Part shown: positions 6,826 to 15,738 of the stretch, piece after piece
How the letters are laid out: the number at the start of each line of letters is the position of its first letter
Numbering within the stretch: the first letter of the stretch is position 1
Source: Symsagittifera roscoffensis
Lineage: Eukaryota > Xenacoelomorpha > Acoela > Convolutidae
Direction: 5' to 3'
Assembly: GCF_963678635.1 (NCBI RefSeq)
Contig: NW_026970879.1
Coordinates: forward strand, 1 to 64,000
DNA: 64,000 bases
Translations under genes and position numbers: made by a program
The notes under the pieces: generated by a model
Told to the model about the DNA's origin: nothing
Database searches by the model: none
Seen by the model: the letters and a program-made list of their open reading frames with translations, nothing else

Positions 6826-8358
6826 ATGATACTTTATGATTATCAAAAAAATGCAGTTGCATCTACTTATCAATATTTAAAAGAGAAAAAAGGTGTATCC
6901 CCATTAATCATTGCACCAACTGGTGCAGGTAAAAGTATCATTATTGCTCAAATTATAAAAGATACATATAAGCATAAAAGAATTTTAAAATTAACTCACA
7001 AAAAAGATCTTTTAGTACAAAATTATAATAAAGTTTCTAAAATTATACCAAATATAGATATTGGTTTTTATTGTGCTGGTATGAAAAAAAAAGATACTAA
7101 AACAAATATTATATTTGCCAGTATTCAATCTATAGCTAAAAATATTAACAAATTTAAAGCATTTGATTTAATTCTTATTGATGAAGCTCATTTGATAAAT
7201 ATAAGTTCAGAATCTCAATATAAAAAAGTTTTAGACTTTTTAAAAAATTGCAATTCAAATCTTAAATGTATCGGATTAACTGCGACACCTTATCGTGTAG
7301 ATTGTGGATATTTATATGGGCAAAACAATTCTTTTTTTGATGGTGTAAGTTTTGATATTAAAATAAATTATTTAATTAAAAATAATTATTTATGTAATCC
7401 TACATCAACTGCTTCACAAGTTAATATTAATACTCAATCAATTCCAATTAAAAATAATAAATATAATCAAAAAGCACATGAAATGGCTTTTAGTCGTGAA
7501 TTTATCAATACATTACAAGAAATCACTTATAAAACTCAACATAGAAAAAAAGTAATAATTTTTTGTAGTGGTGTTGATCATGCTAAAAATGTACATTTAC
7601 ATATGCCTAATAGCGAAATTGTGACAGGCACAACTATTAACCGTGAAAAGATTTTATCAAGATTTTTAAATAATGAATTTAAATTTTTAATAAATGTTGA
7701 TGTTTTAACAACTGGTTTTGATGACCCTTCAATCGATTGTGTTGTCATTTTAAGGGCAATATTAAGTCCAAGCTTGTTTGTGCAAATTTGTGGGCGTGGC
7801 TTGCGTATTGCTCCAAATAAAAAAGATTGTTTAATTTTAGATTTTGGTCATAATTTTGAGCGGCATGGTTGTATTGATGATATACAAGTTAAAATTCCAA
7901 AAGGAAAAAATGAAAAAAGAGAAAAAATAGAAAAACAAAATGCTAAAAAATGCGACAAATGTTGTGTTATTAATAAAATACAAGCTAAAGTATGTATTAG
8001 ATGTGGAGAACCTTTTAATAATCAATTAACTAATTTTAATTATTCTGGTAATATATTAACTAATGCTCAAACATCTAATGTTATTAAAATTATTTATACA
8101 TTTGTAAAAAATAAAAAAGATATAGAAATGCTTAAAATATCATATCTTATTACTGGTTTTAAAATTATTCAAGAATTTATTTGTTTAGATCATTATGGTT
8201 ATGCTTATAAAATAGCAATTCAAAAAGTACGGGCTTTAAAAGGAACAGCCAAAAATATTAATGAAGCTAAATCACAATTTAAATTGTGGAAACAACCAAC
8301 AAAAATTACTTATATAAAAAAAGATGGTTTTTATAATATTATTAATAAGGAATTTTAA
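6826..8358 (+). CDS. DEAH superfamily 2 helicase, RadD-like, with C-terminal zinc ribbon
   Basis: A 510-residue helicase: motif I APTGAGKS (30-37), motif II DEAH (119-122), motif III TAT (152-154), motif V TTGFDDP (295-301), motif VI QICGRGLR (320-327). A CxxC...CxxC zinc ribbon (C376, C379, C390, C393) follows a Lys/Glu linker, as in RadD/YejH-type helicases, which act in DNA repair and recombination. The last 100 residues are conserved in related phage helicases but unassigned. Five residues differ from copy 2, all between 127 and 302, so the core has recombined or drifted more than its neighbours. AAGGA lies upstream. Confidence 0.88.
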   Translation: MILYDYQKNAVASTYQYLKEKKGVSPLIIAPTGAGKSIIIAQIIKDTYKHKRILKLTHKKDLLVQNYNKVSKIIPNIDIGFYCAGMKKKDTKTNIIFASIQSIAKNINKFKAFDLILIDEAHLINISSESQYKKVLDFLKNCNSNLKCIGLTATPYRVDCGYLYGQNNSFFDGVSFDIKINYLIKNNYLCNPTSTASQVNINTQSIPIKNNKYNQKAHEMAFSREFINTLQEITYKTQHRKKVIIFCSGVDHAKNVHLHMPNSEIVTGTTINREKILSRFLNNEFKFLINVDVLTTGFDDPSIDCVVILRAILSPSLFVQICGRGLRIAPNKKDCLILDFGHNFERHGCIDDIQVKIPKGKNEKREKIEKQNAKKCDKCCVINKIQAKVCIRCGEPFNNQLTNFNYSGNILTNAQTSNVIKIIYTFVKNKKDIEMLKISYLITGFKIIQEFICLDHYGYAYKIAIQKVRALKGTAKNINEAKSQFKLWKQPTKITYIKKDGFYNIINKEF

Positions 8359-8742
8359 TTGCAAAATTACATTATGCCAATACATTTTATTATAGGCAAA
8401 AAAAAAATATTTTTAGGAATGAATTGGTATCGTAATGCTCATTATTTTTTACAAGCAAAAGTTAAAAAAATTTATCATCAAGAAATTATTAATCAAATAG
8501 ATAATAATATTAAATATAATCAAATAAAACTTAAGATAATTTTAAATATAAATAAATTAACAAAAAAAGATTTAGGCAATATTACATCTATACATGAAAA
8601 ATTTTTTTTAGATGCTTTAGTTATAAATCAAAATATAATAGATGATAGTTTAAAATATCATCTTGGTACGAATACTAGTTATATTATTAATAAAAATATA
8701 AATGTTCCATATGTAAATATTGAAATTTTAGAAATTAATTAA
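8359..8742 (+). CDS. RusA-like Holliday-junction resolvase (TTG start)
   Basis: A 127-residue protein. The pattern DLGN (71-74), EKFFLDALV (80-88) and IIDDS (93-97) matches the core of RusA-family resolvases (DLDN...K..LDAL...DD), which cut recombination intermediates. The second Asp of DLDN is Gly73 here, and there are four extra residues before the Lys; this may be a family variant or reduced activity. TTG at 8359 is taken as start because AAGGA sits seven bases before it and it abuts the helicase stop; an ATG at 8374 would lose the ribosome site. Confidence 0.65.
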   Translation: MQNYIMPIHFIIGKKKIFLGMNWYRNAHYFLQAKVKKIYHQEIINQIDNNIKYNQIKLKIILNINKLTKKDLGNITSIHEKFFLDALVINQNIIDDSLKYHLGTNTSYIINKNINVPYVNIEILEIN

Positions 8743-8770
8743 AAAATTATATAATAAATAAATAAAAAGA

Positions 8771-8799
8771 TTGTATTTTTATAAAAACAATTATATAAT
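8771..8799 (+). promoter_or_regulatory. Promoter upstream of the 198-residue gene (second of a repeated pair)
   Basis: TTGTAT (8771-8776), 17 bases, TATAAT (8794-8799). The element and its surroundings (about 33 bases) duplicate 5023-5055 with one mismatch, so both genes may share a regulator or timing. Confidence 0.65.
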
Positions 8800-8833
8800 G
8801 ATTATATAAAAACAATATATTGAGGTTATTTTG

Positions 8834-9430
8834 ATGAATAAATATGAAAATAAAATACAACATGTTGATGCTAAACATATATCTAATGAATTAAATACAT
8901 ATAATAAAAAAATAAAATGTGATATAGATTTTAGTGAATATTATTTAGATACATTAAATGATTATGATCCAAAATGTATTTTATCTCCTATTTATGATAA
9001 TAAAAATTTTTTAATTAGTGGTGATTTAAAATATAACGATATGTATCTTTTTGTATTTGAATGTTTTAATGATAATCAAATAGTTCAAGAAATTTGGCAA
9101 ATCATAAAAAATAAATATTTTAAAGGTCAACCTTATAATATACATAAATGTCTTGATTATGATAATTATTTTTTTGATGAAAAATGGTGGGATAAAGAGT
9201 ATCCTGAAATTTCAATATACATAAATGAAAATATTATTTTAAAAGTCAATATTAATATTTTTTTTACTATTGATTGGAATGCCAATCAATATAATTATGA
9301 TGCTTATTGCTTACATAATTATACAGCTTCTGTATTACATATTGAAAAATTACAGAAATTATATATTATAAATAATTATACTTTAGAAAATAAGCATAAT
9401 ATTGAATATATACCAAATAATGAAATATAA
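8834..9430 (+). CDS. Unknown acidic/aromatic phage protein
   Basis: A 198-residue soluble-looking protein, rich in Asp, Asn, Tyr and Ile, with a WW pair in a region dense in aromatics and acidic residues (about 130-145). No signal peptide, membrane segment or recognised motif. The start is placed at ATG 8834, seven bases after GAGGT; an in-frame TTG lies just before it. It has a dedicated promoter identical in type to that of the Gp157-family gene and is followed by a 43-residue gene. Function unknown. Confidence 0.6.
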   Translation: MNKYENKIQHVDAKHISNELNTYNKKIKCDIDFSEYYLDTLNDYDPKCILSPIYDNKNFLISGDLKYNDMYLFVFECFNDNQIVQEIWQIIKNKYFKGQPYNIHKCLDYDNYFFDEKWWDKEYPEISIYINENIILKVNINIFFTIDWNANQYNYDAYCLHNYTASVLHIEKLQKLYIINNYTLENKHNIEYIPNNEI

Positions 9431-9454
9431 ATATAAATATAAAGGTGGTGAAAT

Positions 9455-9586
9455 ATGAAATTTTTAAGAAAAATTTTCGGTATAAAAAAATGGGTTACAA
9501 TTACAAGTATTAATTATATTCAAACAAAAGATATCCATTATATGGAGATTCAAGAAAATAATAAAACTACTCTTGTATTATTATAA
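9455..9586 (+). CDS. Small basic protein of 43 residues (unknown)
   Basis: A short frame with a very strong ribosome binding site (AAAGGTGGTG about five bases before ATG), beginning MKFLRKIFGIKKW and ending TTLVLL. The amphipathic, basic N-terminus could contact membrane or nucleic acid. It lies 24 bases after the 198-residue gene and ends one base before the end of the convergent gp45 gene. It is base-identical in copy 2. The function is unknown; the ribosome site and its position argue that it is real. Confidence 0.55.
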   Translation: MKFLRKIFGIKKWVTITSINYIQTKDIHYMEIQENNKTTLVLL

Positions 9587-9587
9587 A

Positions 9588-10160
9588 TTATTGTGGTGAG
9601 CTTGTTGTGCCACCTTGACTATCTATATGTGTATGTGAACTTAAATTAGTATTTGAATCTGTAAAACTTGGTGCTTCAATAGGTACATTACTAACCAATT
9701 TTTCATTATTTAAAATAAGTGTAGCATTATGATATTTAAGTTTTATATAATTGTCAGTTATTTCTATAACATTATCTTTAGTTTTTATAATAAAATCATT
9801 ATTAATTGAAATTATTTCTACACTACCTTTTTCATTAAAAAATATATTATTTTTTTTAATATAATTTCCAACTTTTACTTCACCAACTTTTAAATTTTTA
9901 AATCTATTTTTTTGATTTACGGGGATACAAGCTGTTACACCTTGAGAATCTTGTATATTAAAAATAACTGCTTGAGTATCTTGTGAAGGTGCATTTGCAC
10001 TTATACCATAAGGATAAATAGCATAACTATTAAATTGTGCCTTAGCGTGGCTCACTGAATAAATATGTCTAGATTCATTATCTTCCATATTATCTAATGA
10101 TATATAACCAATACGGATAATATTTTTAAATTTATTTATTAAAAAATCTAATATATTCAT
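9588..10160 (-). CDS. Baseplate spike / puncturing protein, Mu gp45-like
   Basis: A 190-residue protein. The N-terminal domain has the Mu gp45 look (ESRHIYSVSHAKAQ; ...GISANAPSQDTQAVI; DSQGVTACIPVNQ). The middle is a repetitive beta stretch (about residues 90-160) expected to form the trimeric spike. The C-terminus carries SSHTHIDSQGG, where His176-x-His178 matches the HxH iron-binding tip of contractile-tail spikes. It would pierce the host outer membrane. It is the last gene of the leftward operon and overlaps gpP by ATGA-type spacing. Confidence 0.85.
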   Translation of the reverse strand: MNILDFLINKFKNIIRIGYISLDNMEDNESRHIYSVSHAKAQFNSYAIYPYGISANAPSQDTQAVIFNIQDSQGVTACIPVNQKNRFKNLKVGEVKVGNYIKKNNIFFNEKGSVEIISINNDFIIKTKDNVIEITDNYIKLKYHNATLILNNEKLVSNVPIEAPSFTDSNTNLSSHTHIDSQGGTTSSPQ

Positions 10161-11281
10161 ATATTAAGCCCATAAAATTGATTATTTAATATACTTTCTT
10201 CAGCTATTAAATTGTAAGCATTTGCTTGTACAAATTCAATAGCAACTGTATTGCCATCAATGCCCATATGATAAGTTATATCATTTACAAGCATTGTTTC
10301 ATTGATATTACAAGTATTATCTATTATAGATATTAATTGATTTGGCTTAATAATTACTTTATCACCATTCTTATTAATAAAACTATGCCCATCTAAAACC
10401 ACATTATACTGTCTTGCATTAGCTATTTGAGTTTGCATTTTCCAAGATGCCAATTTTTTTAATTGTATTGGAGTAAGAGCTTCACTTTGAACTTCAAGAT
10501 AATTTCTCCCATTTCTAATTTTATTATCTGGTTTACTTGTATATGCTACATCACTTTGTTGTTGTGGTGTTTTTGCATAATCCCTCACATCTTGAAAATT
10601 TGGGACACTTTGATAAGTATAAGTATTATATAATTGTGAAAAATCATAATTAACTGAAGCTTTCCAAATATTATTTTCTACATTAATAATATTTTTTAAT
10701 TGATAAGTATTTAACTCACTAAATTTTTTTCCTGAATTAGCAATCACAAAAGATCCATTTTCATCTGTCAACAATACACAATATTTTTTCATTGCATATT
10801 TATTTAAAAAATCTATTACAGCTTCCCCAGAAGAAGGGACAGATGAATCTATACTTAAAAAATCCGTAGTTGCTGAATCAATAGATTTATTTTTAATATC
10901 GTATTTGAAATTTTCAATATTAAAAACAGCATCAACAAGTTGCATAAAATTTGTTATAGCTGTTGTTGTAAAAGATGTTGATATTTTACAATCTATTATA
11001 TCACAAGTAATGTCTCTTCCAGCTAAAGAAATAGTATAATTATTATCTGAATATGAAATTGATTGTTTTTCAATATAAGCTGTCATGATTTTAATACCAT
11101 CTGCCAAAATTTCAACTATAGAATTTTTAGTTATTATTAAACCTAATTCTTGAAGTTTGGAATATGTTAAATCTCCCCCAGCAACAAATTCAAATTCACC
11201 ACAAAGTGATTTCATAGTTTTATTGACTTTCGCTTCAGTAAATCCACTAAAAATAGAACCATTTATTTTAATTTCGAGCAT
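10157..11281 (-). CDS. Baseplate hub protein, Mu gpP-like
   Basis: A 374-residue protein beginning LEIKINGSIFSGFTEAKV, with the fold order of Mu gpP/P2 gpD-type hub proteins (phage late control family): beta domain, helical insert around residues 105-165, second beta domain. It would join the tail tube to the spike gp45 encoded next. It overlaps gpN upstream by 14 bases. Residues about 226-292 and the far C-terminus differ strongly from copy 2, while the first 100 residues are almost identical, which marks a recombination boundary. Confidence 0.8.
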   Translation of the reverse strand: MLEIKINGSIFSGFTEAKVNKTMKSLCGEFEFVAGGDLTYSKLQELGLIITKNSIVEILADGIKIMTAYIEKQSISYSDNNYTISLAGRDITCDIIDCKISTSFTTTAITNFMQLVDAVFNIENFKYDIKNKSIDSATTDFLSIDSSVPSSGEAVIDFLNKYAMKKYCVLLTDENGSFVIANSGKKFSELNTYQLKNIINVENNIWKASVNYDFSQLYNTYTYQSVPNFQDVRDYAKTPQQQSDVAYTSKPDNKIRNGRNYLEVQSEALTPIQLKKLASWKMQTQIANARQYNVVLDGHSFINKNGDKVIIKPNQLISIIDNTCNINETMLVNDITYHMGIDGNTVAIEFVQANAYNLIAEESILNNQFYGLNI

Positions 11282-12560
11282 TGGTTAAAACCTTTATTTT
11301 TCCTTTTACAGCTATACTATCATTTAATTTATTTAAATTTTTAAGTGTATCTGCTTCATTAGACTCTTCATATAAATTATATGATAAAACTGAAAGAGGT
11401 GTATAAGTAAATAAATTAGTCAATATTTTATTTGATGTATTTAATATTTTTTTATCTGATAAATCACTATATACAGATCTTAATTGAGCAATATCATTAA
11501 TTAAATTATGTGAAAAAGATTGTTTAATACTAGAGTTTTGATTTTCTAAACTATTGTTATTATTATTAATTTCATCAGTTGTATTATAAATTATTTGAGA
11601 TGATATTCTATATTGAGTTACTAAAGAAGATTGTTTAACTGAATCAATAATTATATTAGCATTGCTTGTGATTTGTTTTTCTTCTTCTGTAATAGGATTA
11701 GATTGAACTTTAATATTGGGACTTAAACTATCTATTGCAAAACTTTTTTGATCACTTTGATTTGTTAAAGATGTAAAAGAATTAATTGAATTACCAAATT
11801 CATTAAATCTTTTTAACCCTGCTAACACTTGAATAATATCACTACTTAAATTATCTATACCACTGATTAAATCAGTAATTCTTATAATTAATGCAGTAGG
11901 ATTATTGATTAAAGCTGTAATATTATCTATATCGTTTTCTATTTCTTTAATAAAATTTGCAGCATCATTTATTTCATCTGCTAAAGGAGATAATACTTTT
12001 TGAATATTTTTAAGTGTATTTATACCTATATCTTTAGCAGATTCATATGCATCTTTAAATTTTTTAAATATATTAATATTATTACCATTATCATTTATAT
12101 CATTAATACAATCTGCAGCTATATCATTAATAGTTTGTTGAGTAATTTCATCTCCAGCGATAGGAAGTGAATTATTAATTGCATTAGATACTTCAATGGC
12201 TTCAAATGAAAAATTAGCTATTCCTAATTTTGCAAATGATTGTTTTAGTGAATATAGACCAGTTGATACATTAATTGTACCATAAAATGGATGAATTAAT
12301 ATATGAGTTTTATTACTTTCTAAAACTTCAATTAATTGATTTCTTTTAGTTAAATAATCGCCATCTTGTGTAGGGTCATATTCAATAATTCCATTAATGT
12401 TAAATTTTCTTAATGATTTACCTAAATCTTGTGCTTGTCTTCTATTTGTAGATATATATTCATAATATGTTTTTCTTCTACCCCCTTGAGTAACATCATT
12501 GTTTAACAAAAATTTTATTCCATCAATTGATGCTTCCCAGGTTGAATTTAATAAACTCAT
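11268..12560 (-). CDS. Mu gpN-like DNA circularization / tail protein
   Basis: A 430-residue protein. The first 100 residues (TWEASIDGIKFLL...GRRKTYYEYI...LIEVLES) match the N-terminal domain of Mu gpN, historically called the DNA circularization protein but a baseplate/tail component in contractile phages. The rest is helical, Asn/Ile-rich and likely extended. It sits three bases after the tape-measure gene and before gpP, the Mu order. Four residues differ from copy 2. Confidence 0.8.
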   Translation of the reverse strand: MSLLNSTWEASIDGIKFLLNNDVTQGGRRKTYYEYISTNRRQAQDLGKSLRKFNINGIIEYDPTQDGDYLTKRNQLIEVLESNKTHILIHPFYGTINVSTGLYSLKQSFAKLGIANFSFEAIEVSNAINNSLPIAGDEITQQTINDIAADCINDINDNGNNINIFKKFKDAYESAKDIGINTLKNIQKVLSPLADEINDAANFIKEIENDIDNITALINNPTALIIRITDLISGIDNLSSDIIQVLAGLKRFNEFGNSINSFTSLTNQSDQKSFAIDSLSPNIKVQSNPITEEEKQITSNANIIIDSVKQSSLVTQYRISSQIIYNTTDEINNNNNSLENQNSSIKQSFSHNLINDIAQLRSVYSDLSDKKILNTSNKILTNLFTYTPLSVLSYNLYEESNEADTLKNLNKLNDSIAVKGKIKVLTNARN

Positions 12561-12563
12561 TTA

Positions 12564-14123
12564 TTACCTCCTATACGGATTTACGCCAACATGAAAATTA
12601 GATTTGCCGCCACTATGATGTGTTTTTATTGATTTTATATCAGCATTATTAGATTCAATATTTAAATTAATATTAGAAGTCATTTGTTGATTTCCAATTC
12701 CTAAAAGATTATATAAAGTTTCAGTATTAGTTTGATTATGCATATTCATTTGTGGTTTTTCGGGTAATGTTTGATTATAAAAATCATATTTTCTTTTAGA
12801 TAAATCGCCACCACCTGCAACTTGCGGGGTTAACATTAAACTAGTACTTAAACCTAAAAATTTAGAAAATTCGCCCATTTTACTACTTAACCACCCCAAC
12901 AAATTTTTTAAACTTATAAAAGGTTTAAGTAATTCATGACCCAAAACTTTTAAACTATTCATAAAACCTTGACCAGTTAATAAAGAAGCAAATCCTTTCC
13001 AAATTCCTTTAGTTAATGCTAAACTTCCTCTAAATATAGATAAACCTGCAATTATAGACAAGAAACCACTAGTGGTAGAATGATTTTGAGAAAAATTTCT
13101 AAATGAATTTGCAAAATGAGACATTTTAGTAGCTAATATGTTAAGTCCCTTATTAAAATGTGTTGAAGCTGCAAAACTTTGCCACATCGATGTAGTAATA
13201 TCAAAAAATGCATTTTTAATTTTTATTAAAGGAGCAATGGTACCGATTTGAGTTAACTTTTTAGATATATTTTTAGCACCTTTATGCGTATTAAACCATT
13301 CTTTTACTGCTAAATTTAATTGTTTGCTAGACAGAGCACCCGTAGCAATCACAGCGTCAAAATTCTTTCTGTCAGCAGGTGTCTTAAAACGCAATCCTTG
13401 CATGTTAGCAAGCAAAGCTTTTAATTGTAAACTTTTATCATTGAATGAATTTAATATATCATTTGTAACTCTTCCCGATTGACTTACTTGTGTAAATAAT
13501 CTAGTTATTGCAGTTGATGAGATACCTGTATAAGTAGATATATCTAACTGTCTTTGTAAAGAAGTAAAAGAACTTTTCCCACTTTTTCCTTGTTCAAGCA
13601 ATAATCTAAAAGAGTTTGTTAATTCACCTACTGGCTTATTTGTATCTATAGCTAATTGTCGCATATTTGACATATATTTATTTAAATTTTTAATATTGGG
13701 TAATAAAATTGATAATCTTTTTTGGTCTTGCTCTAAATTAGAAGCTCTTACAGCAGAACCCGCTACAATTCCACCAACTGCTACTCCTTTTAATAAATTG
13801 GTATTACTTATACCACCAAAAGAACTTTTAATTTTGCTGCCAACAATAGCAACAGAATTGCCGATATTTTGCACAAATCTATCAAATAATGATAAATTAT
13901 TAGTTTTAATATTGTTAGACATTCCTTTTAAATTATTAGATATTTTTGAAGTATTTTTTTTAACTGATTCAATATTTTTATTAAAATTTTTAGAAGAATT
14001 ATTGGCTTTTTGAAAACTTCCACTTATTTCTTGATTAAAATTAGAAAAGTTTTTTTTAATATTATTTAAAGTTTTAGAAAATTCATCTATAGCTCTAATA
14101 TTATATGATACTGAAAAAGCCAT
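12564..14123 (-). CDS. Tail tape measure protein
   Basis: A 519-residue protein with a helical, Asn/Lys-rich N-terminus, a Gly/Ala hydrophobic stretch (about 110-125), a middle domain, and hydrophobic segments in 345-430, as in tape measures that line the tail lumen and set its length. It is short for the family, implying a short tail. It precedes gpN as in Mu but is separated from its chaperone gene by the baseplate and fibre genes. Residues about 181-293 are diverged between the copies (e.g. ADRKNFDAVIATGALSS here versus YERQAFDQMISTGAMTN), with near identity on both sides. Confidence 0.75.
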   Translation of the reverse strand: MAFSVSYNIRAIDEFSKTLNNIKKNFSNFNQEISGSFQKANNSSKNFNKNIESVKKNTSKISNNLKGMSNNIKTNNLSLFDRFVQNIGNSVAIVGSKIKSSFGGISNTNLLKGVAVGGIVAGSAVRASNLEQDQKRLSILLPNIKNLNKYMSNMRQLAIDTNKPVGELTNSFRLLLEQGKSGKSSFTSLQRQLDISTYTGISSTAITRLFTQVSQSGRVTNDILNSFNDKSLQLKALLANMQGLRFKTPADRKNFDAVIATGALSSKQLNLAVKEWFNTHKGAKNISKKLTQIGTIAPLIKIKNAFFDITTSMWQSFAASTHFNKGLNILATKMSHFANSFRNFSQNHSTTSGFLSIIAGLSIFRGSLALTKGIWKGFASLLTGQGFMNSLKVLGHELLKPFISLKNLLGWLSSKMGEFSKFLGLSTSLMLTPQVAGGGDLSKRKYDFYNQTLPEKPQMNMHNQTNTETLYNLLGIGNQQMTSNINLNIESNNADIKSIKTHHSGGKSNFHVGVNPYRR

Positions 14124-14139
14124 TTTTTAATTCCTTATA

Positions 14140-14159
14140 TTATATATGTATTTTAAAAT
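14140..14159 (-). pseudogene. 20-bp remnant of the 3' end of a fibre chaperone gene
   Basis: These bases equal 47094-47113, where they encode the last codons (FKIHI plus stop) of the intact chaperone-like gene of copy 2. Copy 1 has no such gene; identity stops at 14160. This looks like a scar left when the fibre cassette was replaced. Confidence 0.6.
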
Positions 14160-14163
14160 TTTG

Positions 14164-15060
14164 TTAATCTACCCAACCCAATATGTATATCTTGTCTGAA
14201 TAATTACCAACTATATTTTGACCAGTTCTAATACGATAAAATGTTTCTGAATTACCTTTAACATCTAATAATGCTGTAGCATAAACTGATTCTTCTAAAT
14301 AAAAATTATTATTAGCAGTATTGAAATAACCTTGACCTTTCAATAAATTAATACCATTAGCATTATTTCTATTAATCCGTATCGAGCCAATATTAGCATG
14401 AGAAGTATTATTGCCTGTCATTTGGTACTCAAAATCAAAAGAATAATATATATATTGTTTTTTTGACAAATCCATATGGGTTATTGTCCCATCTTCATTT
14501 ATCATAGGTATATTAGTTAAATCTATCGTTAATATTAGTGATCCAATATAAGGATTTGGGGACTGGTCTGTAGATACAACTGTTTCTCTACCGTTCCATA
14601 TTTTTAAACCTAAACCGTTTTGTTGAATTATAAATTTATCTATTAAAGAATTAAATATTATATCATAATACCTATTAGCCACAATATAACCCGCGGTTAA
14701 ATCTTCCGTTGGATTTTGCAAAATAACTATTTTTTTTACACCAATACCATCAATGTTTACAGTTAGTGCACCACTATTAGTATTTGATGTATAAAATCTT
14801 ACTTTTAATCCATTTACATATTCTTTTAAAGGTTGACTATTTGTAGCATTTAAAACAATAGAATTTTCTGTACCTGTATCTTCATAAAAATCATATACAC
14901 ATGCTGACTTAGTTAATACTTTGCCTAGTTGGTTTAAATCATTACCATCTAAACTTAAATTTGCACCACTAATAACATTTTCCAATTCTAAAGGAATTTG
15001 GTTAAAATCTTCAGCATTTAGACTAGTTTCTCCATTTATCATAATTGGTATATTTTTCAT
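14164..15060 (-). CDS. Tail fibre protein, copy-1 type
   Basis: A 298-residue protein. Residues 1 to about 110 are shared with the copy-2 fibre and should anchor it to the baseplate. The rest (about 146-298) is unrelated to copy 2 and beta-rich, ending YILGWVD, so it is probably the receptor-binding part. No collar-domain motif is seen and no chaperone gene follows. It lies between gp48 and the tape-measure gene. It is short, so it may form a compact fibre or tailspike. Confidence 0.7.
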   Translation of the reverse strand: MKNIPIMINGETSLNAEDFNQIPLELENVISGANLSLDGNDLNQLGKVLTKSACVYDFYEDTGTENSIVLNATNSQPLKEYVNGLKVRFYTSNTNSGALTVNIDGIGVKKIVILQNPTEDLTAGYIVANRYYDIIFNSLIDKFIIQQNGLGLKIWNGRETVVSTDQSPNPYIGSLILTIDLTNIPMINEDGTITHMDLSKKQYIYYSFDFEYQMTGNNTSHANIGSIRINRNNANGINLLKGQGYFNTANNNFYLEESVYATALLDVKGNSETFYRIRTGQNIVGNYSDKIYILGWVD

Positions 15061-15072
15061 TAAATTAATCCT

Positions 15073-15738
15073 TTAATTAGTTGTAAAATTATCATTATTT
15101 TGTAAAATAAAATGATCATTATTTTGCATTTTAATTTTAAATATTGGACCGTTAGTTCGATTAAAATTAACAGTGCATGTACTTGGTATTAATTTAAGTA
15201 TAAAACATTCAATATTTAAAAGATAGCCACTTTCTCCAAAAAACCATGGGAATGTAATGGGGAATATAGTACTAATTGATGTGTCTAAAAATGTAATGAA
15301 TAATTCATAAGTTGAAATATTTGGGTCAGATTGTGGATCTTGAGCAAATCTTGTTGTGATTGTCGCTGAATAACCAAGTATATTAATTATTTCTTCTAAG
15401 TCGCTAACTGTTTGAACACCGCGAGCTTTAATTTTAGCAATACACTGATTTCTTCTTTTTTCCAATGAAACATCAGTGTTAAAACATTGATCAGGAATGC
15501 CTAATTGTTTTTCCCATTCTTCAATAAATTTTTCGGTAACTGTAATATCAAATTGAGTTGATATTTGATTTAAATAATCTCTAAATTTATTGTCTTCGAT
15601 CGTTAAACTATTTATTAATTTAAACAGATTAGAATTAATAATATTTGTTGCATTCCAACCTTTACCTTGAGGCAAATATTTAGCAAATATATGTCCACCA
15701 TCATTTTTATCAAGTAAATTAAAAAACTTATTGATCAT
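15073..15738 (-). CDS. Baseplate protein, Mu gp48-like (DUF2313/YmfQ family)
   Basis: A 221-residue protein with YLPQGKGWN near the start, a helical core with EKQLGIPDQC and SLEKRRNQCIAKI, then ITTRFAQDPQSDP and an ending typical of the YmfQ/DUF2313 family, a baseplate wedge component next to gp47. The gene overlaps gp47 by four bases and is followed by the fibre gene. It is intact here, while copy 2 carries two frameshifts. Confidence 0.8.
   Translation of the reverse strand: MINKFFNLLDKNDGGHIFAKYLPQGKGWNATNIINSNLFKLINSLTIEDNKFRDYLNQISTQFDITVTEKFIEEWEKQLGIPDQCFNTDVSLEKRRNQCIAKIKARGVQTVSDLEEIINILGYSATITTRFAQDPQSDPNISTYELFITFLDTSISTIFPITFPWFFGESGYLLNIECFILKLIPSTCTVNFNRTNGPIFKIKMQNNDHFILQNNDNFTTN

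Noticed and set aside
9560-9625. Intrinsic terminator between the convergent arms
   Set aside because: GTGG...CCAC can form a short stem at about 9593-9613, but it lies inside the gp45 coding end, is weak, and is not followed by a T-run on either strand.
13696-14013. Open frame on the + strand within the tape-measure gene (also 46494-46967)
   Set aside because: Antisense to a well-supported gene; its residues mirror the repeats of the real frame, and the frame length differs between the copies.
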